NCBI RefSeq assembly: GCF_036199905.1
Contig: NZ_CP108109.1
Coordinates: forward strand, 868,001-932,000
Direction of reading: 5' to 3'
From: Streptomyces sp. NBC_00223
GTDB lineage: Bacteria; Actinomycetota; Actinomycetes; Streptomycetales; Streptomycetaceae
Length of the DNA: 64,000 nt
Every line of letters starts with the position of its first letter. Within the stretch, counting starts at the first letter, position 1. A program made the translations under genes and the position numbers. Of the stretch, positions 16,597-25,435 are shown piece after piece. The notes beneath the pieces were generated by a model, which made no database searches, was not told the origin of the DNA, and saw nothing but the letters and a program-made list of their open reading frames with translations.

Positions 16597-18042
16597 TCAT
16601 CCGGCCTGGTTCACCGCGTTGGTGAAGGGCAGGGCGATGTACGGGAAGCCGCCCGTGAAGGGGCGGCCCGGTCCGTTCACGCCGTCACCGGCGGCCAGGG
16701 CCTGGACGAGGTGTCCGGGAGTGGCGCCTTCGAGGACCTGGATGGCGATGTCCACCACGTCGTCACCCAGTCGCCGCCCGTTGGGGAATCCCTGGAAGTC
16801 GCCGCTGAGCACGCCGAGCCGGTTCGGGCTCGCCGTCACCGGGGTCGACATGTTCAGCCGCAGTTCCTCCGCGGGGACGAAGCGCCGCTTGTCGATGTCC
16901 TTGTTCAGCAGCTGCGAGTTGAGGTCGACCGCCAGCGGGCCGCCCGCCGCCTTCGCGATGCCGGTCAGGAAGATCTCCTGAAGGTCCTTGCGCGGGGTGG
17001 CGGGGGCGGGGATGCCGTAGATCGACTGGATGAGCTTGGGCACCTCGGGGTCGAGAACCTTCGCGACGAGCTTGGGCTGGTCGTGGTCCGCCGACGGCGG
17101 CAGGGCGTTGAAGGCGTTCTTCAGGCCCGCCGGCACGATCGCCTCGTTGACGAGCGGGTTGCCCAGTCGGGAGACCTGCACGTACGGGCCGGTCGCGGTC
17201 GACTTGCCGGGGCTGAGCCGCATGGTGCGCCGCTCGGTCGAACTCCACACGCCGATCACCGGGTTGCGGCCGGCGTTGCCGCGGTAGGCCAGCGCGGACT
17301 TGGGCACCTGGATGGCCACGGTGTTGACGTTGTAGCCGTTGAGCGTGTTGTGGCCGGTCTCGCTCAGGTTCCCGCCGTAGAGCAGGTCGAAGATCCGCAG
17401 GTCGAGGAAGAACGGGTCGGCCGCCTGGCTCGCGACCGTCCGACCGCCGCCCGGCAGCTGGCGGGTCGCCTGGCTGCGCAGCCGCCCGTAGTCGGGCATG
17501 GACGCCTTGCCGACATTGGACGGGGCGGCGATGGCGTCCTCGACCAGCGTCACGGGGCGGTGGCCGGCCCGGATCTCCTGGAGCGTGTAGTGCTGGCGGA
17601 AGAGCAGGGTGGGATCGGTGAGGTTGTTGACGACCCCGTTGTTGTACAGGAATGTCTTGTCGTCCCGCCGGTCCTCGTTGCGGAACGTCCACCGGTAGGT
17701 CAGGTCCGGCTTGCCGGTGCCCTGGCTGTCGATGTTGATGTCGTAGTGGGCGTCCGTGGCGAACGGGTAGAAGTTCGGCCCGCCGTTCGGCTCCTGGAAC
17801 GGGTACCAGTTCGCGACCAGCGTCACCGTGTCGGACTTGTCGGGGCTGGAGAACGCGTACAGGTCGGTGTTGTCGACCTGCGGGTCCGAGGCGATCAGCG
17901 GTGCCTCGCGGTGGCTGGACGCCTGGCCGACGCCGGCGCCGGGACCGGCCAGCGCCGCGCCCGCGACGGCGGTGCTCAGCGCGAGCAGGAGGGCGGCCGA
18001 CTTCCACCGGCCGATGGCGGCCGGTTTTCTGCGAAGGGTCAT
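16597..18042 (-). CDS. DUF4331 exported protein (paralogue of 18728-20431)
   Basis: A 481-residue secreted protein of the DUF4331 family, function unknown. Signal peptide ending around residue 38 and then the diagnostic ASSHREAPLIASDP and NTDLYAFSSPD segments, EPNGGPNFYPF, and IYGIPAPATPR further on. Unlike its divergent paralogue it ends at AVNQAG with no C-terminal membrane anchor, so it should be released or bound by a partner. First gene of a minus-strand operon with the TPR and NicO genes, which suggests an extracytoplasmic role linked to metal handling. Start at ATG 18042; the longer frame adds 41 residues that do not look like a signal sequence. Confidence 0.85.
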   Translation of the reverse strand: MTLRRKPAAIGRWKSAALLLALSTAVAGAALAGPGAGVGQASSHREAPLIASDPQVDNTDLYAFSSPDKSDTVTLVANWYPFQEPNGGPNFYPFATDAHYDINIDSQGTGKPDLTYRWTFRNEDRRDDKTFLYNNGVVNNLTDPTLLFRQHYTLQEIRAGHRPVTLVEDAIAAPSNVGKASMPDYGRLRSQATRQLPGGGRTVASQAADPFFLDLRIFDLLYGGNLSETGHNTLNGYNVNTVAIQVPKSALAYRGNAGRNPVIGVWSSTERRTMRLSPGKSTATGPYVQVSRLGNPLVNEAIVPAGLKNAFNALPPSADHDQPKLVAKVLDPEVPKLIQSIYGIPAPATPRKDLQEIFLTGIAKAAGGPLAVDLNSQLLNKDIDKRRFVPAEELRLNMSTPVTASPNRLGVLSGDFQGFPNGRRLGDDVVDIAIQVLEGATPGHLVQALAAGDGVNGPGRPFTGGFPYIALPFTNAVNQAG

Positions 18043-18245
18043 GGAGGGGCTTTCTCTGGGGTGGAGGACGCGGCCCAGGGGGCGCATCACACGTTCCTGC
18101 GAGTTCGTCCCCGGAGGGCCGCCGGACTGGCCGGGCGGGTCGACTCCACCCGGGTGGCCCAGCAAATTCCCGCCCAGTGGCCGAAACAGGGGGTGTACGG
18201 CTGCCCCGGCATACGCGGCCCGCCCCCGCGCCCTGCGCTATCGCC

Positions 18246-18572
18246 ATGGTGAATCCCGCCGTACTGGCGGGCATCTTGAAGGTGCCGCGCACGATGCGCG
18301 CCGGACAGTTCGACGAGCAGGCGCCTCAGGAGCGGCTCGACCGGCGGGGCCTGTTGAACCGCCTGCTGCGGCGGCGGGTCATGCGGTCGATCGACAAGCC
18401 CTGGCGGATGTGTCCCGTCGGCCTTCTCCTCGGCCCCGGCTTCGACACGGCCACCGAGGTCGCGCCGATGGTCCTGGCCGGCCCGGGCGCCGCCACCCCT
18501 TCGGCCCCGCCTTCGGGCGCGGAAGGGCCCTTTCGGCGCAGCCGCGTTGCAGGCGGAAAGCGGTCATGGTGA
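18246..18572 (+). pseudogene. Remnant of NiCoT-family (HoxN/NixA) nickel permease
   Basis: A 108-codon open frame whose central part reads PVGLLLGPGFDTATEVAPMV, a near match to the hallmark GLGFDTATEV segment of HoxN/NixA nickel-cobalt permeases. The preceding basic RLLRRRVMRSIDKPWRM fits the cytoplasmic loop before that helix. All helices before and after are missing, two positions in the motif are changed to proline, and there is no ribosome binding site, so it is a decayed fragment. It lies between the two divergent DUF4331 operons, one of which carries a NicO nickel/cobalt transporter. Confidence 0.7.
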
Positions 18573-18727
18573 CTTGTTCGTAGCTTAGGTCACATTATGG
18601 ACACGCGGTTCGGGATGGCGGCGCCGACGACGGGCGCGCCCACCGGTTCGTATGGGGCTTCGAGCGTCCACCGCCAGCGGCCGTCACCTTCATGAGGGTG
18701 GCGGCTCATCCCGGAAACGGATGGCCC

Positions 18728-20431
18728 ATGCGACCCTTCCGCCTGTCACGCCGAAAGCCCTCGCTCCGCAAGCCCTCGCTCCGCTCGGCCGAGCGCACAC
18801 TCGCCGGCGCCGGCACTCTCGCGCTGCTGGGCGCCGCCGCCCTGACCGGTCTCGCGCCCGGTGTCAGCTCCGCCTCCAGCCACCGCGAGGCGCCGCTGAT
18901 CGCGGGTGACCCGAAGGCCGACAACACCGATGTCTACGCCTTCACCAGCCCGGACAACCCGGACACCGTGACGATGGTGGCCGACTGGATTCCGTTCGAG
19001 GAGCCCAACGGCGGCCCGAACTTCTACCCGTTCGCCAACGACGCCCACTACAACATCAAGATCGACAGCAACGGCGACGGCAGGGCCGACACGACCTACA
19101 CCTGGTCGTTCACCGACCATCTGCGCGACGGCCAGAACCAGTTCCTCTACAACACCGGCGTCGTCAACAACCTGAACGACCCGACCCTGAACTTCCGCCA
19201 GACCTACACCCTCACCCGGACCGACGCCCGCGGCGACGTCACGACGCTGCTCGACAACGCGGCCGCCGCTCCCTCGAACGTCGGCAAGGCGTCGATGCCC
19301 GACTACGCCTCGCTGCGCAAGCAGGCCATCACACCGCTGCCGGGCGGCGGCCAGACCCTCGCGGGGCAGACCTCCGACCCGTTCTTCGCCGACCTGCGGA
19401 TCTTCGACCTGCTCTACGGCGGCAACCTCAAGGAGACCGGCCACAACACACTCGCCGGCTACAACGTCAACACCATCGTCCTCCAGGTCCCCAAGAAGGA
19501 CCTCGCCCTGAACGGTGACGCCACCCGCAACCCCGTCGTCGGGATCTGGTCCACCACCGACCGCCAGGGCGCCGCGGTCACCGGAACCGTGAGCAAGGGC
19601 TCCGAGGGCGGGACGGCCTCACACGCCAGCAGCGGTGACACGCAGGGCAAGGACACCGCGCAGGCCCCGGGCAAGGACGGACAGAGCGGGTGGCACCAGG
19701 TCTCCCGGCTCGGCAATCCGCTGGTCAACGAGGTTGTCGTGCCGCTGAACTACAAGGACGCCTTCAACTCGATCAGCCCCGACGTGGACCACACCGTCAC
19801 CCCGGTCGTGAACGCGGTCAAGGACCCGATCGTGCCGAAGCTGATCCAGAGCATCTACGGGATCCCCGCGCCCGCGACCCCCCGCAACGACCTGGTGGAG
19901 ATCTTCCTCACCGGCATCTGCAAGGCCTGCGGACCCATCGACGCCGACCTCAACTCGCAACTGCTCAACGCCGACGTGAACAAGAACGGCTTCACCGCGT
20001 CCGAGGAACTGCGGCTCAACATGGGTGTCGCGCCCACCGCGAACCCCAACCGGCTCGGTGTGCTCGGCGGCGACCTCCAGGGCTTCCCCAACGGCCGCCG
20101 CCTCGACGACGATGTCGTCGACATCGAACTCCAGGCCCTCGAAGGCGCTGCCCAGACCGGCACGATCGTGCCCGCGCTCGCCGCGGGCGACGGCGTCAAC
20201 ACCCCGTACCGCCGGCCCGGCGCGACCTTCCCGTACGTGGCGCTGCCCAACACCGCCGCGGTCAACCAGGCCGACTCCCTCCAGCCCGGCGGCGGCGTCG
20301 GAGCCGGCTTCGGCGGCACCGCGTTCAAGGACGGCTTCCCCGTCGTGCCCGCGGTCGCGGCCGGTGGCGGCGCACTGCTGGCCTGCGCGGGCGTCATGGC
20401 CCTGCGCCGGCGTCGCGTGAGCCGGGTGTGA
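18728..20431 (+). CDS. DUF4331 exported protein with C-terminal membrane anchor
   Basis: A 567-residue DUF4331 protein homologous to the divergent one at 16597-18042, with SSASSHREAPLIAGDP, DNTDVYAFTSPD and IYGIPAPATPR. It differs by a Ser/Gly-rich insert at about residues 290-320 and by a C-terminal extension that ends in a hydrophobic helix and RRRRVSRV, the layout of a wall-anchor or membrane-anchor tail. I could not find an LPxTG-like pentapeptide before the helix. The next gene is a class-F sortase overlapping by 4 bases, yet the anchoring signal is not canonical. Start at ATG 18728 after GGAAACGG; an upstream ATG at 18692 has no ribosome binding site. Confidence 0.85.
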   Translation: MRPFRLSRRKPSLRKPSLRSAERTLAGAGTLALLGAAALTGLAPGVSSASSHREAPLIAGDPKADNTDVYAFTSPDNPDTVTMVADWIPFEEPNGGPNFYPFANDAHYNIKIDSNGDGRADTTYTWSFTDHLRDGQNQFLYNTGVVNNLNDPTLNFRQTYTLTRTDARGDVTTLLDNAAAAPSNVGKASMPDYASLRKQAITPLPGGGQTLAGQTSDPFFADLRIFDLLYGGNLKETGHNTLAGYNVNTIVLQVPKKDLALNGDATRNPVVGIWSTTDRQGAAVTGTVSKGSEGGTASHASSGDTQGKDTAQAPGKDGQSGWHQVSRLGNPLVNEVVVPLNYKDAFNSISPDVDHTVTPVVNAVKDPIVPKLIQSIYGIPAPATPRNDLVEIFLTGICKACGPIDADLNSQLLNADVNKNGFTASEELRLNMGVAPTANPNRLGVLGGDLQGFPNGRRLDDDVVDIELQALEGAAQTGTIVPALAAGDGVNTPYRRPGATFPYVALPNTAAVNQADSLQPGGGVGAGFGGTAFKDGFPVVPAVAAGGGALLACAGVMALRRRRVSRV

Positions 20432-21144
20432 CCGTCCCGGCAGACCCCGGCTGTCCGCCCTCCGCACCGGGGGGCGGACAGCCGGGGTCACCCCGGCGGC
20501 CGCCGAGGCGACCGGTCGCCTCGGCGGCCGTGGCCCTGGGCATGGCGCTGACGGCGGCCGGGAGCTGCGCGCTCGTCGTCCGGCCCGAGCCCCCCGCCGA
20601 GGCGGACATAGGGACGCTGCCCGTCGCCCGGCCCACCGGGTCCGTGCCCGCCCCCGCTCCCGCCGCGCCCCCGCCGACCCGGATACGCATCGCGCGGATC
20701 GCCCTCAGCGACCCGCTCGTCGGGCTCGATGTGCAGCAGGACGGCCACCTCGCCGCCCCGCAGGACCCCGACCAGGTCGGCTGGTGGAGCGACGGCCCCC
20801 GGCCGGGAGACCGGGGCGCGGCGATAGTCGTCGGCCACGTCGACTCTGTGACCGGTCCCGCCGCCTTCTACAACGTCTCGTCACTGCGCCCCGGTGACGG
20901 GATAACCATCGACCGCGCCGACCGTTCCCGCGTCACCTTCACCGTCAGAGCACTGCGCCAGTACGACAAGGACGCCTTCCCCGACAACGAGGTGTACGCG
21001 GCGACCGGCCCGCCCTCCCTGCGCCTGATCACCTGCGGGGGCCCCTACGACCGCGAGCACGGCGGTTACCGCGACAACCTCGTCGTCTACGCCACCCTCG
21101 CCTCGCCACACCCCCCGACCGTGCCCACCCGGAGCGGAAATTGA
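20428..21144 (+). CDS. Class F sortase
   Basis: Membrane-anchored transpeptidase of 238 residues. N-terminal Pro-rich cytoplasmic tail, one transmembrane helix (about 32-51), a Pro-rich linker, then the sortase barrel. Catalytic residues are visible as His137 (VVGHVDS), Cys203 (LITCGG) and Arg215 (GGYRDN), the class-F arrangement common in actinobacteria. GTG start overlapping the DUF4331 stop (GTGA), and its own stop overlaps the TPR start (TTGA), so the three genes are tightly coupled. The coupling suggests that the DUF4331 or another exported protein is its substrate, though no LPxTG motif is seen in the operon. Confidence 0.88.
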   Translation: MTVPADPGCPPSAPGGGQPGSPRRPPRRPVASAAVALGMALTAAGSCALVVRPEPPAEADIGTLPVARPTGSVPAPAPAAPPPTRIRIARIALSDPLVGLDVQQDGHLAAPQDPDQVGWWSDGPRPGDRGAAIVVGHVDSVTGPAAFYNVSSLRPGDGITIDRADRSRVTFTVRALRQYDKDAFPDNEVYAATGPPSLRLITCGGPYDREHGGYRDNLVVYATLASPHPPTVPTRSGN

Positions 21145-22490
21145 CCCTGCATCACCGCCGACGCCACTCGCGTCGACGCACCCTGCTGTCCGCCGGCGCC
21201 TCCACGGTCCTGGGCGTCGGGCTCTTCCTCGCCGGCGGTCTCGGCCTGGCATCCTGGCCGGCCGCACCGACCGGCACCGGTGCCGCCGCGGGCACCGAAG
21301 GCGGCGCCCCGGCCGCTGCGGCGGACCCGCTGGCCGCGGACATCAGGGCTGTACAGGCCCACCTGCGGCAGACCCCCGGCGACGCCGTCGCCCTCGGCAC
21401 CCTCGGCCTGGACTACGTCCAGCAGGCCAAGGCCACCGCGGACCCGACGTACTACCCCAAGGCCGAAGGCGTACTCACCCGCTCCCTGGCCCTCCAACCG
21501 GCGGGCAACTTCACCGCGATGGGCGGCATGGCCGCACTCGAAGCCGGTCGCCACCACTTCGCCCAGGCGCTGACCTGGGCGCAACGCGCCATCGCCGCCA
21601 ACCCCTACAACGCGTCCCTCTACGGCACCCTCGCCGACGCCCGCACCCAGCTCGGCCGCTACCCGGAAGCCGCGGAGGCCGTCCAGCACATGGTGGACCT
21701 GCGCCCCGGCTCGCCGTCGCTGTCCCGCGCCTCCTACGTGGCGGAACTGCGCGGCGACATCTCCACCGCCCGCACCGACATGCGGCGCGCGCTCAACGAC
21801 GCGGCCGGCCCCGCCGACCAGGCGTTCGCCTACTACTACCTCGGTGAACTCGCCTTCAACAACGGCGACCCCGCCACCGAACTGACCGAGGCGGACGCCG
21901 GCCTCCGGGCCGCCCCCACCTACACCGCCCTGCTCCAGGCCAGAGCGCACGCGGAAGCCGCCCTCGGGAAGACCGACGCCGCCGTCGCCGACCTCACCCG
22001 GGCCGTCCGGCGCGTCCCCCAGCCCGAATACGTCCTCCAGCTCGGCGAGTTGTACCAGTCGCTCGGCCGCACCAAGGAAGCCGACCAGCAGTACCAGGTC
22101 TTCCGCGCCGAACAGCGGCTCTTCGCCGCCAACGGTGTCGCCCTGGACTCGGACGCCGCACTCTTCGAAACCGACCACGGCAACGTCCAGCAGGCCCTGG
22201 CCATCGCCCGCAAGGGCCTCGCCACCCGCCCCTTCATGGACACCCACGACGCACTGGCCTGGGCACTCCATGCCAACGGCCAGGACCAGGAGGCCCTGGC
22301 GGAATCCGACCAGGCCCTCGCCCAGGGCACCCGCAACGCCCTCTTCCACTACCACCGGGCGATGATCCACCAAGCCCTCGGCGACACCTCCGCGGCCCGT
22401 ACCGACCTGACCCGGGCCCTCGCGATCAACCCCCACTTCAGCCCGCTGCAAGCACCCCGAGCGCGTGCGGCCCTCGCGGCGCTGCGGTAG
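21141..22490 (+). CDS. Exported TPR-repeat protein (paralogue of 15186-16517)
   Basis: A 449-residue protein starting at TTG 21141, supported by GGAG six bases upstream and a TTGA overlap with the sortase stop. An N-terminal Arg/His-rich segment and one hydrophobic helix (signal-anchor) precede about nine TPR units, for example LTRSLALQPAGNFTAMGGM and YLGELAFNNGDPATELTE. Colinear with the TPR protein of the divergent operon. Ends 127 bp before the convergent siderophore-interacting gene. Probably an extracytoplasmic scaffold working with DUF4331; no enzymatic motif. Confidence 0.8.
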   Translation: MTLHHRRRHSRRRTLLSAGASTVLGVGLFLAGGLGLASWPAAPTGTGAAAGTEGGAPAAAADPLAADIRAVQAHLRQTPGDAVALGTLGLDYVQQAKATADPTYYPKAEGVLTRSLALQPAGNFTAMGGMAALEAGRHHFAQALTWAQRAIAANPYNASLYGTLADARTQLGRYPEAAEAVQHMVDLRPGSPSLSRASYVAELRGDISTARTDMRRALNDAAGPADQAFAYYYLGELAFNNGDPATELTEADAGLRAAPTYTALLQARAHAEAALGKTDAAVADLTRAVRRVPQPEYVLQLGELYQSLGRTKEADQQYQVFRAEQRLFAANGVALDSDAALFETDHGNVQQALAIARKGLATRPFMDTHDALAWALHANGQDQEALAESDQALAQGTRNALFHYHRAMIHQALGDTSAARTDLTRALAINPHFSPLQAPRARAALAALR

Positions 22491-22617
22491 GGCACCCCTC
22501 GCCTTCAGGTCCGGCGGCTTCAGCGCTTCGCGGGTGCACACGATCGAGGTGCCGCCGGGGGCCGGGCGCGGGTCGAAAGGCGGGCCAACCGCACGGCGTG
22601 TCAGGCCCCTCCAGTGG

Positions 22618-23511
22618 TCACAGGCCGAGCTTGCTGAGGCGGTCCTCGTACTGGATGGTGAGGTCCTCGGGCTCGTCGGCCGGGTTGTGCCACATGCTGT
22701 CCAGTTCGGACCGTACGGCGGCGGGCAGTGCTTCGTAGCGTCGGGTCCAGGAGTCGCCGTCCGGCATCCAGTAGCCGACGACCTTGAAGCGCTCGGCGGG
22801 AAGCCGCAACTCCTTGCGCAGATAGCGGCGTACGGCGCGCAGGGCGTCGGTCTGACCGGCGACCCATACGTAGCCGCCGGTCAGGTCCGTGCCGGGCGGG
22901 ATCGCGGCGCCGACCAGTTCGGCCAGGCGGCTGGGGCCGTGGCCGTTGCCGCCGTAGGTCCAGGTCGCCCGGACGCCGTGCCGGTCCGGGAGCGGCTGGA
23001 CGCAGGAAGGGTCGGGGACTTCGAGGACGGCCCGGGTCGTGACGCGGTCCGGACTGTTCTCGATGAGGCGTCCGACGGCGGGCAGACCGCTCAGGTCGGA
23101 GACCAGGACCTGCCAGGCGAGGTCGGCCGGGGGACTGTAGAGGCCAGTGGGAGAGTTGAGGCCGATCACGTCGCCGGGGCGGGCGGCGGCGGCCCAGCCG
23201 GACGCCGTCCCGTGGCCGTGCAGCACGAAGTCGACGTCGATCTCGCCGGCCTCCGGGCGGGCGGACCGGATGGTGTACGTGCGTACGGGGGCTGTCGGCC
23301 GCCCTTCAGGGGTCCGCCAGCCGCCGTTGTCCGTCGGGTCGGGCAGGGAGACATCGGTGCGGTCGGGGCCGTGGGGGAAGAACAGTCGGACGTACTCGTC
23401 GCCGACGCCCGTGGACGTGAACGCGGCGAGGCCCTCGCCGTGGAACGTGACGCGGACCATGGTCGTGGTGAGCGGCCGGACGCGGGCCACCACGGCGCGG
23501 TGGATGGTCAT
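22618..23511 (-). CDS. Siderophore-interacting protein (FAD/NAD(P)H ferric-siderophore reductase)
   Basis: Cytoplasmic flavin reductase of the ViuB/SIP family, which releases iron from imported ferric siderophores. 297 residues. FAD-binding segment PVRTYTIRSA near residue 90, then VDFVLHGHGTASGWA and GDVIGLNSPTG, the SIP signature order. The C-terminal part GGYVWVAGQTDALRAVRRYL and GYWMPDGDS is the NAD(P)H/SIP domain. ATG 23511 is preceded by AAGGAG eight bases upstream. Last gene of the iron-box-controlled uptake operon (31372 to 22618), separated from the ABC gene by a 120-bp spacer filled with a GC-rich minisatellite. Confidence 0.9.
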   Translation of the reverse strand: MTIHRAVVARVRPLTTTMVRVTFHGEGLAAFTSTGVGDEYVRLFFPHGPDRTDVSLPDPTDNGGWRTPEGRPTAPVRTYTIRSARPEAGEIDVDFVLHGHGTASGWAAAARPGDVIGLNSPTGLYSPPADLAWQVLVSDLSGLPAVGRLIENSPDRVTTRAVLEVPDPSCVQPLPDRHGVRATWTYGGNGHGPSRLAELVGAAIPPGTDLTGGYVWVAGQTDALRAVRRYLRKELRLPAERFKVVGYWMPDGDSWTRRYEALPAAVRSELDSMWHNPADEPEDLTIQYEDRLSKLGL

Positions 23512-23526
23512 GGGTGCTGCTCCTTC

Positions 23527-23620
23527 GGGTACGGGCACGGGTGCGGGTTCGTGTGCGGGTGCGGGTACAGGTGCGGGTGCGGGTTCGGGTTCGTGTGCGG
23601 GTTCGTGTGCGGCAACGGGT
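23527..23620. repeat. GGGTGC/GGGTTC hexamer minisatellite
   Basis: About fifteen imperfect copies of GGGTGC, GGGTTC, GTGTGC and GGGTAC fill the spacer between the ABC gene stop and the siderophore-interacting gene start. It is open in the frame of the downstream gene (encoding a HEPAPxPAP-like string) but lies upstream of its ribosome binding site, so I read it as spacer. Confidence 0.75.
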
Positions 23621-23632
23621 CGGTGGTGGTCG

Positions 23633-25435
23633 TCACGGCTGCCGGGCGCCGCCGGTACCGGCGGCGGCGCCGGTGTACGCGTGCCAGAGGGCGGCGTACT
23701 CCCCCGCGGAGGCCAGCAGTTCGCCGTGTGTGCCCTGCTCGGCGACCTCGCCACGCCGGAGGATGAGGATGCGGTCCGCGTCGCGCGCCTGTTCCAGGCG
23801 GTGCGCCACGATCACGCTGGTGCGTCCGCGGATGACGCGTTCGAGAGCCGTCCGGAGCAGCACGCGGGTCTGCGGACCGGACTGTGCGGTGGCCTCGTCG
23901 AGGACGACGACGTCCGGGTCGGCGATCAGCACGCGGGCCAGCGCGAGGTGCTGGACCGATCCGTCGTCGAGAGGGGTGCCGCCGGCGCCGAGGACGGTGT
24001 CGAGCCCGCACTCCGGCCCCAGCGCCCAGCCGGCTCCGGTCTCGTGCAGGGCGCGGCGGAGTTCGTCGTCGGTGGCGGTGGGCCGGGCGATCCTCAGGTT
24101 GTCCGCCAGGGTGCCGCCGAACAGATGGATCTCCTGGGTGACCAGATACCGGGACGGGGTCCGGGCCGCCTCCCCTTCTCCGATGGTGATCTCTCCGCGG
24201 TCCGGTTCGCCCAGGCCCGCGATCAGATGGGCCAGCGTGCTCTTGCCGGAGCCGCTGGCGCCGACGAGCGCGAGGCTCGTACCGGGGGGTACGTGGAGCG
24301 AGACATCGCGCAGGGCGTGGCGTGTGCCGTCGTACGAGAACGAGACGCCCTTCACGTCGATCGCCGGGCGGTGGCGCGTACCCGCCGCGGCGGACCGCTG
24401 ACGGCCGCCGCCGGTGCTGTTGCCGCCGTCGCGGCCCAGGCCGGTGACGCCCAGGTCGGTGATACCGACGAGCCGTGACAGCCCGGCCGTCGCCCGCTGG
24501 ATGTCGTCCAGGCTCCCCAGCAGCGCCCCGACAGGGCCGAAGAGTCGGTGGAAGTAGAGGGCCGCCGCCGTGGCTGCGCCCACCGAGACGGCCCCGGAGC
24601 CGAGGAGCGCGAAGCCCGTGACGAGCAGGGCGGCGAGGCCGAAGAACTCCGCCGCGTTGAGCAGGCCCGTGAACCGGTTGCGCAGCCGTACACCGTCGCG
24701 CTGCCGTGCGATGGCCAGTTCGCTGTGTTCGGCCAGCTCGCCGAGGTGCCGGCCCTGGGTCCGGTACGTGCGGATCGTCTCGGCGCCGTGCACCGCCTCG
24801 ATGACGGACTGGCCGCGTGCGGACTCCAACCGGCGGATGTCCCCGTACACGAGGTGCGAGCGGGCCAGGAACTGGCGGGTGGCGAATATGTGGACGGGCA
24901 GGCAGATCAGGCCGGCGAGTGCCAGTCGGAAGTCGAGGGCCGCGAGGCCCACCAGGCTCAGGCCGATGGTGAAGCTCGCGTTGGTGACGTCGGGAAGCAC
25001 GTCGGAGGCCGCTTCGGAGATCGCTTCGACATCGCGTGTCACACGGGAGACGACATCGGAACTGTCCGAGGACTCCCGCGTGCTGGCCGGGAGGTGGACC
25101 GCGGTCTCGAACACGTCCTCGCGCAGGGCGGCGAGTACGCCCTGGACGAGGACGACCAGCATCCGGCCGCCTGCGTAGGCGAGTGCGGCTCCGGTGACGG
25201 CGACGAGCACGAGGACGACGCCGAGCGCCGTGATGCGGCCCTGCCCGCCCCTGTCCGCGACGGCGTCCACCATGCCGCCGAGGACCGCGGGGGTGGTGAG
25301 GGTGACGGCCGTACCGCCGAGCAGGGTGAGCAGCGAAACGGCGAGTCGGCCGCGGTGCGCGCCGAGCCGGCGGACCAGTTCCTCGCGGGTGCGGCGGGGA
25401 CCGGCGATGGGCAGGGTGCCTTGCGCGGGGGTCAC
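23633..25435 (-). CDS. ABC transporter half (TMD-NBD), catalytic Walker A subunit with degenerate signature
   Basis: Exporter-fold ABC half-transporter of 600 residues. The NBD has intact Walker A GASGSGKST, Walker B VVVLDEATA and H-loop VAHRLE, but the signature LSGGQ is replaced by DDGSV. The partner gene upstream is the reverse case (intact signature, no Walker A), so together they should make one working ATP site. In a siderophore locus such exporter-fold heterodimers can import ferric siderophores (IrtAB, YbtPQ) or export siderophore. The GTG start at 25435 overlaps the partner's stop (GTGA). Confidence 0.85.
   Translation of the reverse strand: MTPAQGTLPIAGPRRTREELVRRLGAHRGRLAVSLLTLLGGTAVTLTTPAVLGGMVDAVADRGGQGRITALGVVLVLVAVTGAALAYAGGRMLVVLVQGVLAALREDVFETAVHLPASTRESSDSSDVVSRVTRDVEAISEAASDVLPDVTNASFTIGLSLVGLAALDFRLALAGLICLPVHIFATRQFLARSHLVYGDIRRLESARGQSVIEAVHGAETIRTYRTQGRHLGELAEHSELAIARQRDGVRLRNRFTGLLNAAEFFGLAALLVTGFALLGSGAVSVGAATAAALYFHRLFGPVGALLGSLDDIQRATAGLSRLVGITDLGVTGLGRDGGNSTGGGRQRSAAAGTRHRPAIDVKGVSFSYDGTRHALRDVSLHVPPGTSLALVGASGSGKSTLAHLIAGLGEPDRGEITIGEGEAARTPSRYLVTQEIHLFGGTLADNLRIARPTATDDELRRALHETGAGWALGPECGLDTVLGAGGTPLDDGSVQHLALARVLIADPDVVVLDEATAQSGPQTRVLLRTALERVIRGRTSVIVAHRLEQARDADRILILRRGEVAEQGTHGELLASAGEYAALWHAYTGAAAGTGGARQP

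Noticed and set aside
18728..20431. An LPxTG sorting motif in the anchored DUF4331 protein
   Set aside because: No LPxTG, LAxTG or similar pentapeptide precedes the C-terminal helix; the nearest strings do not fit.
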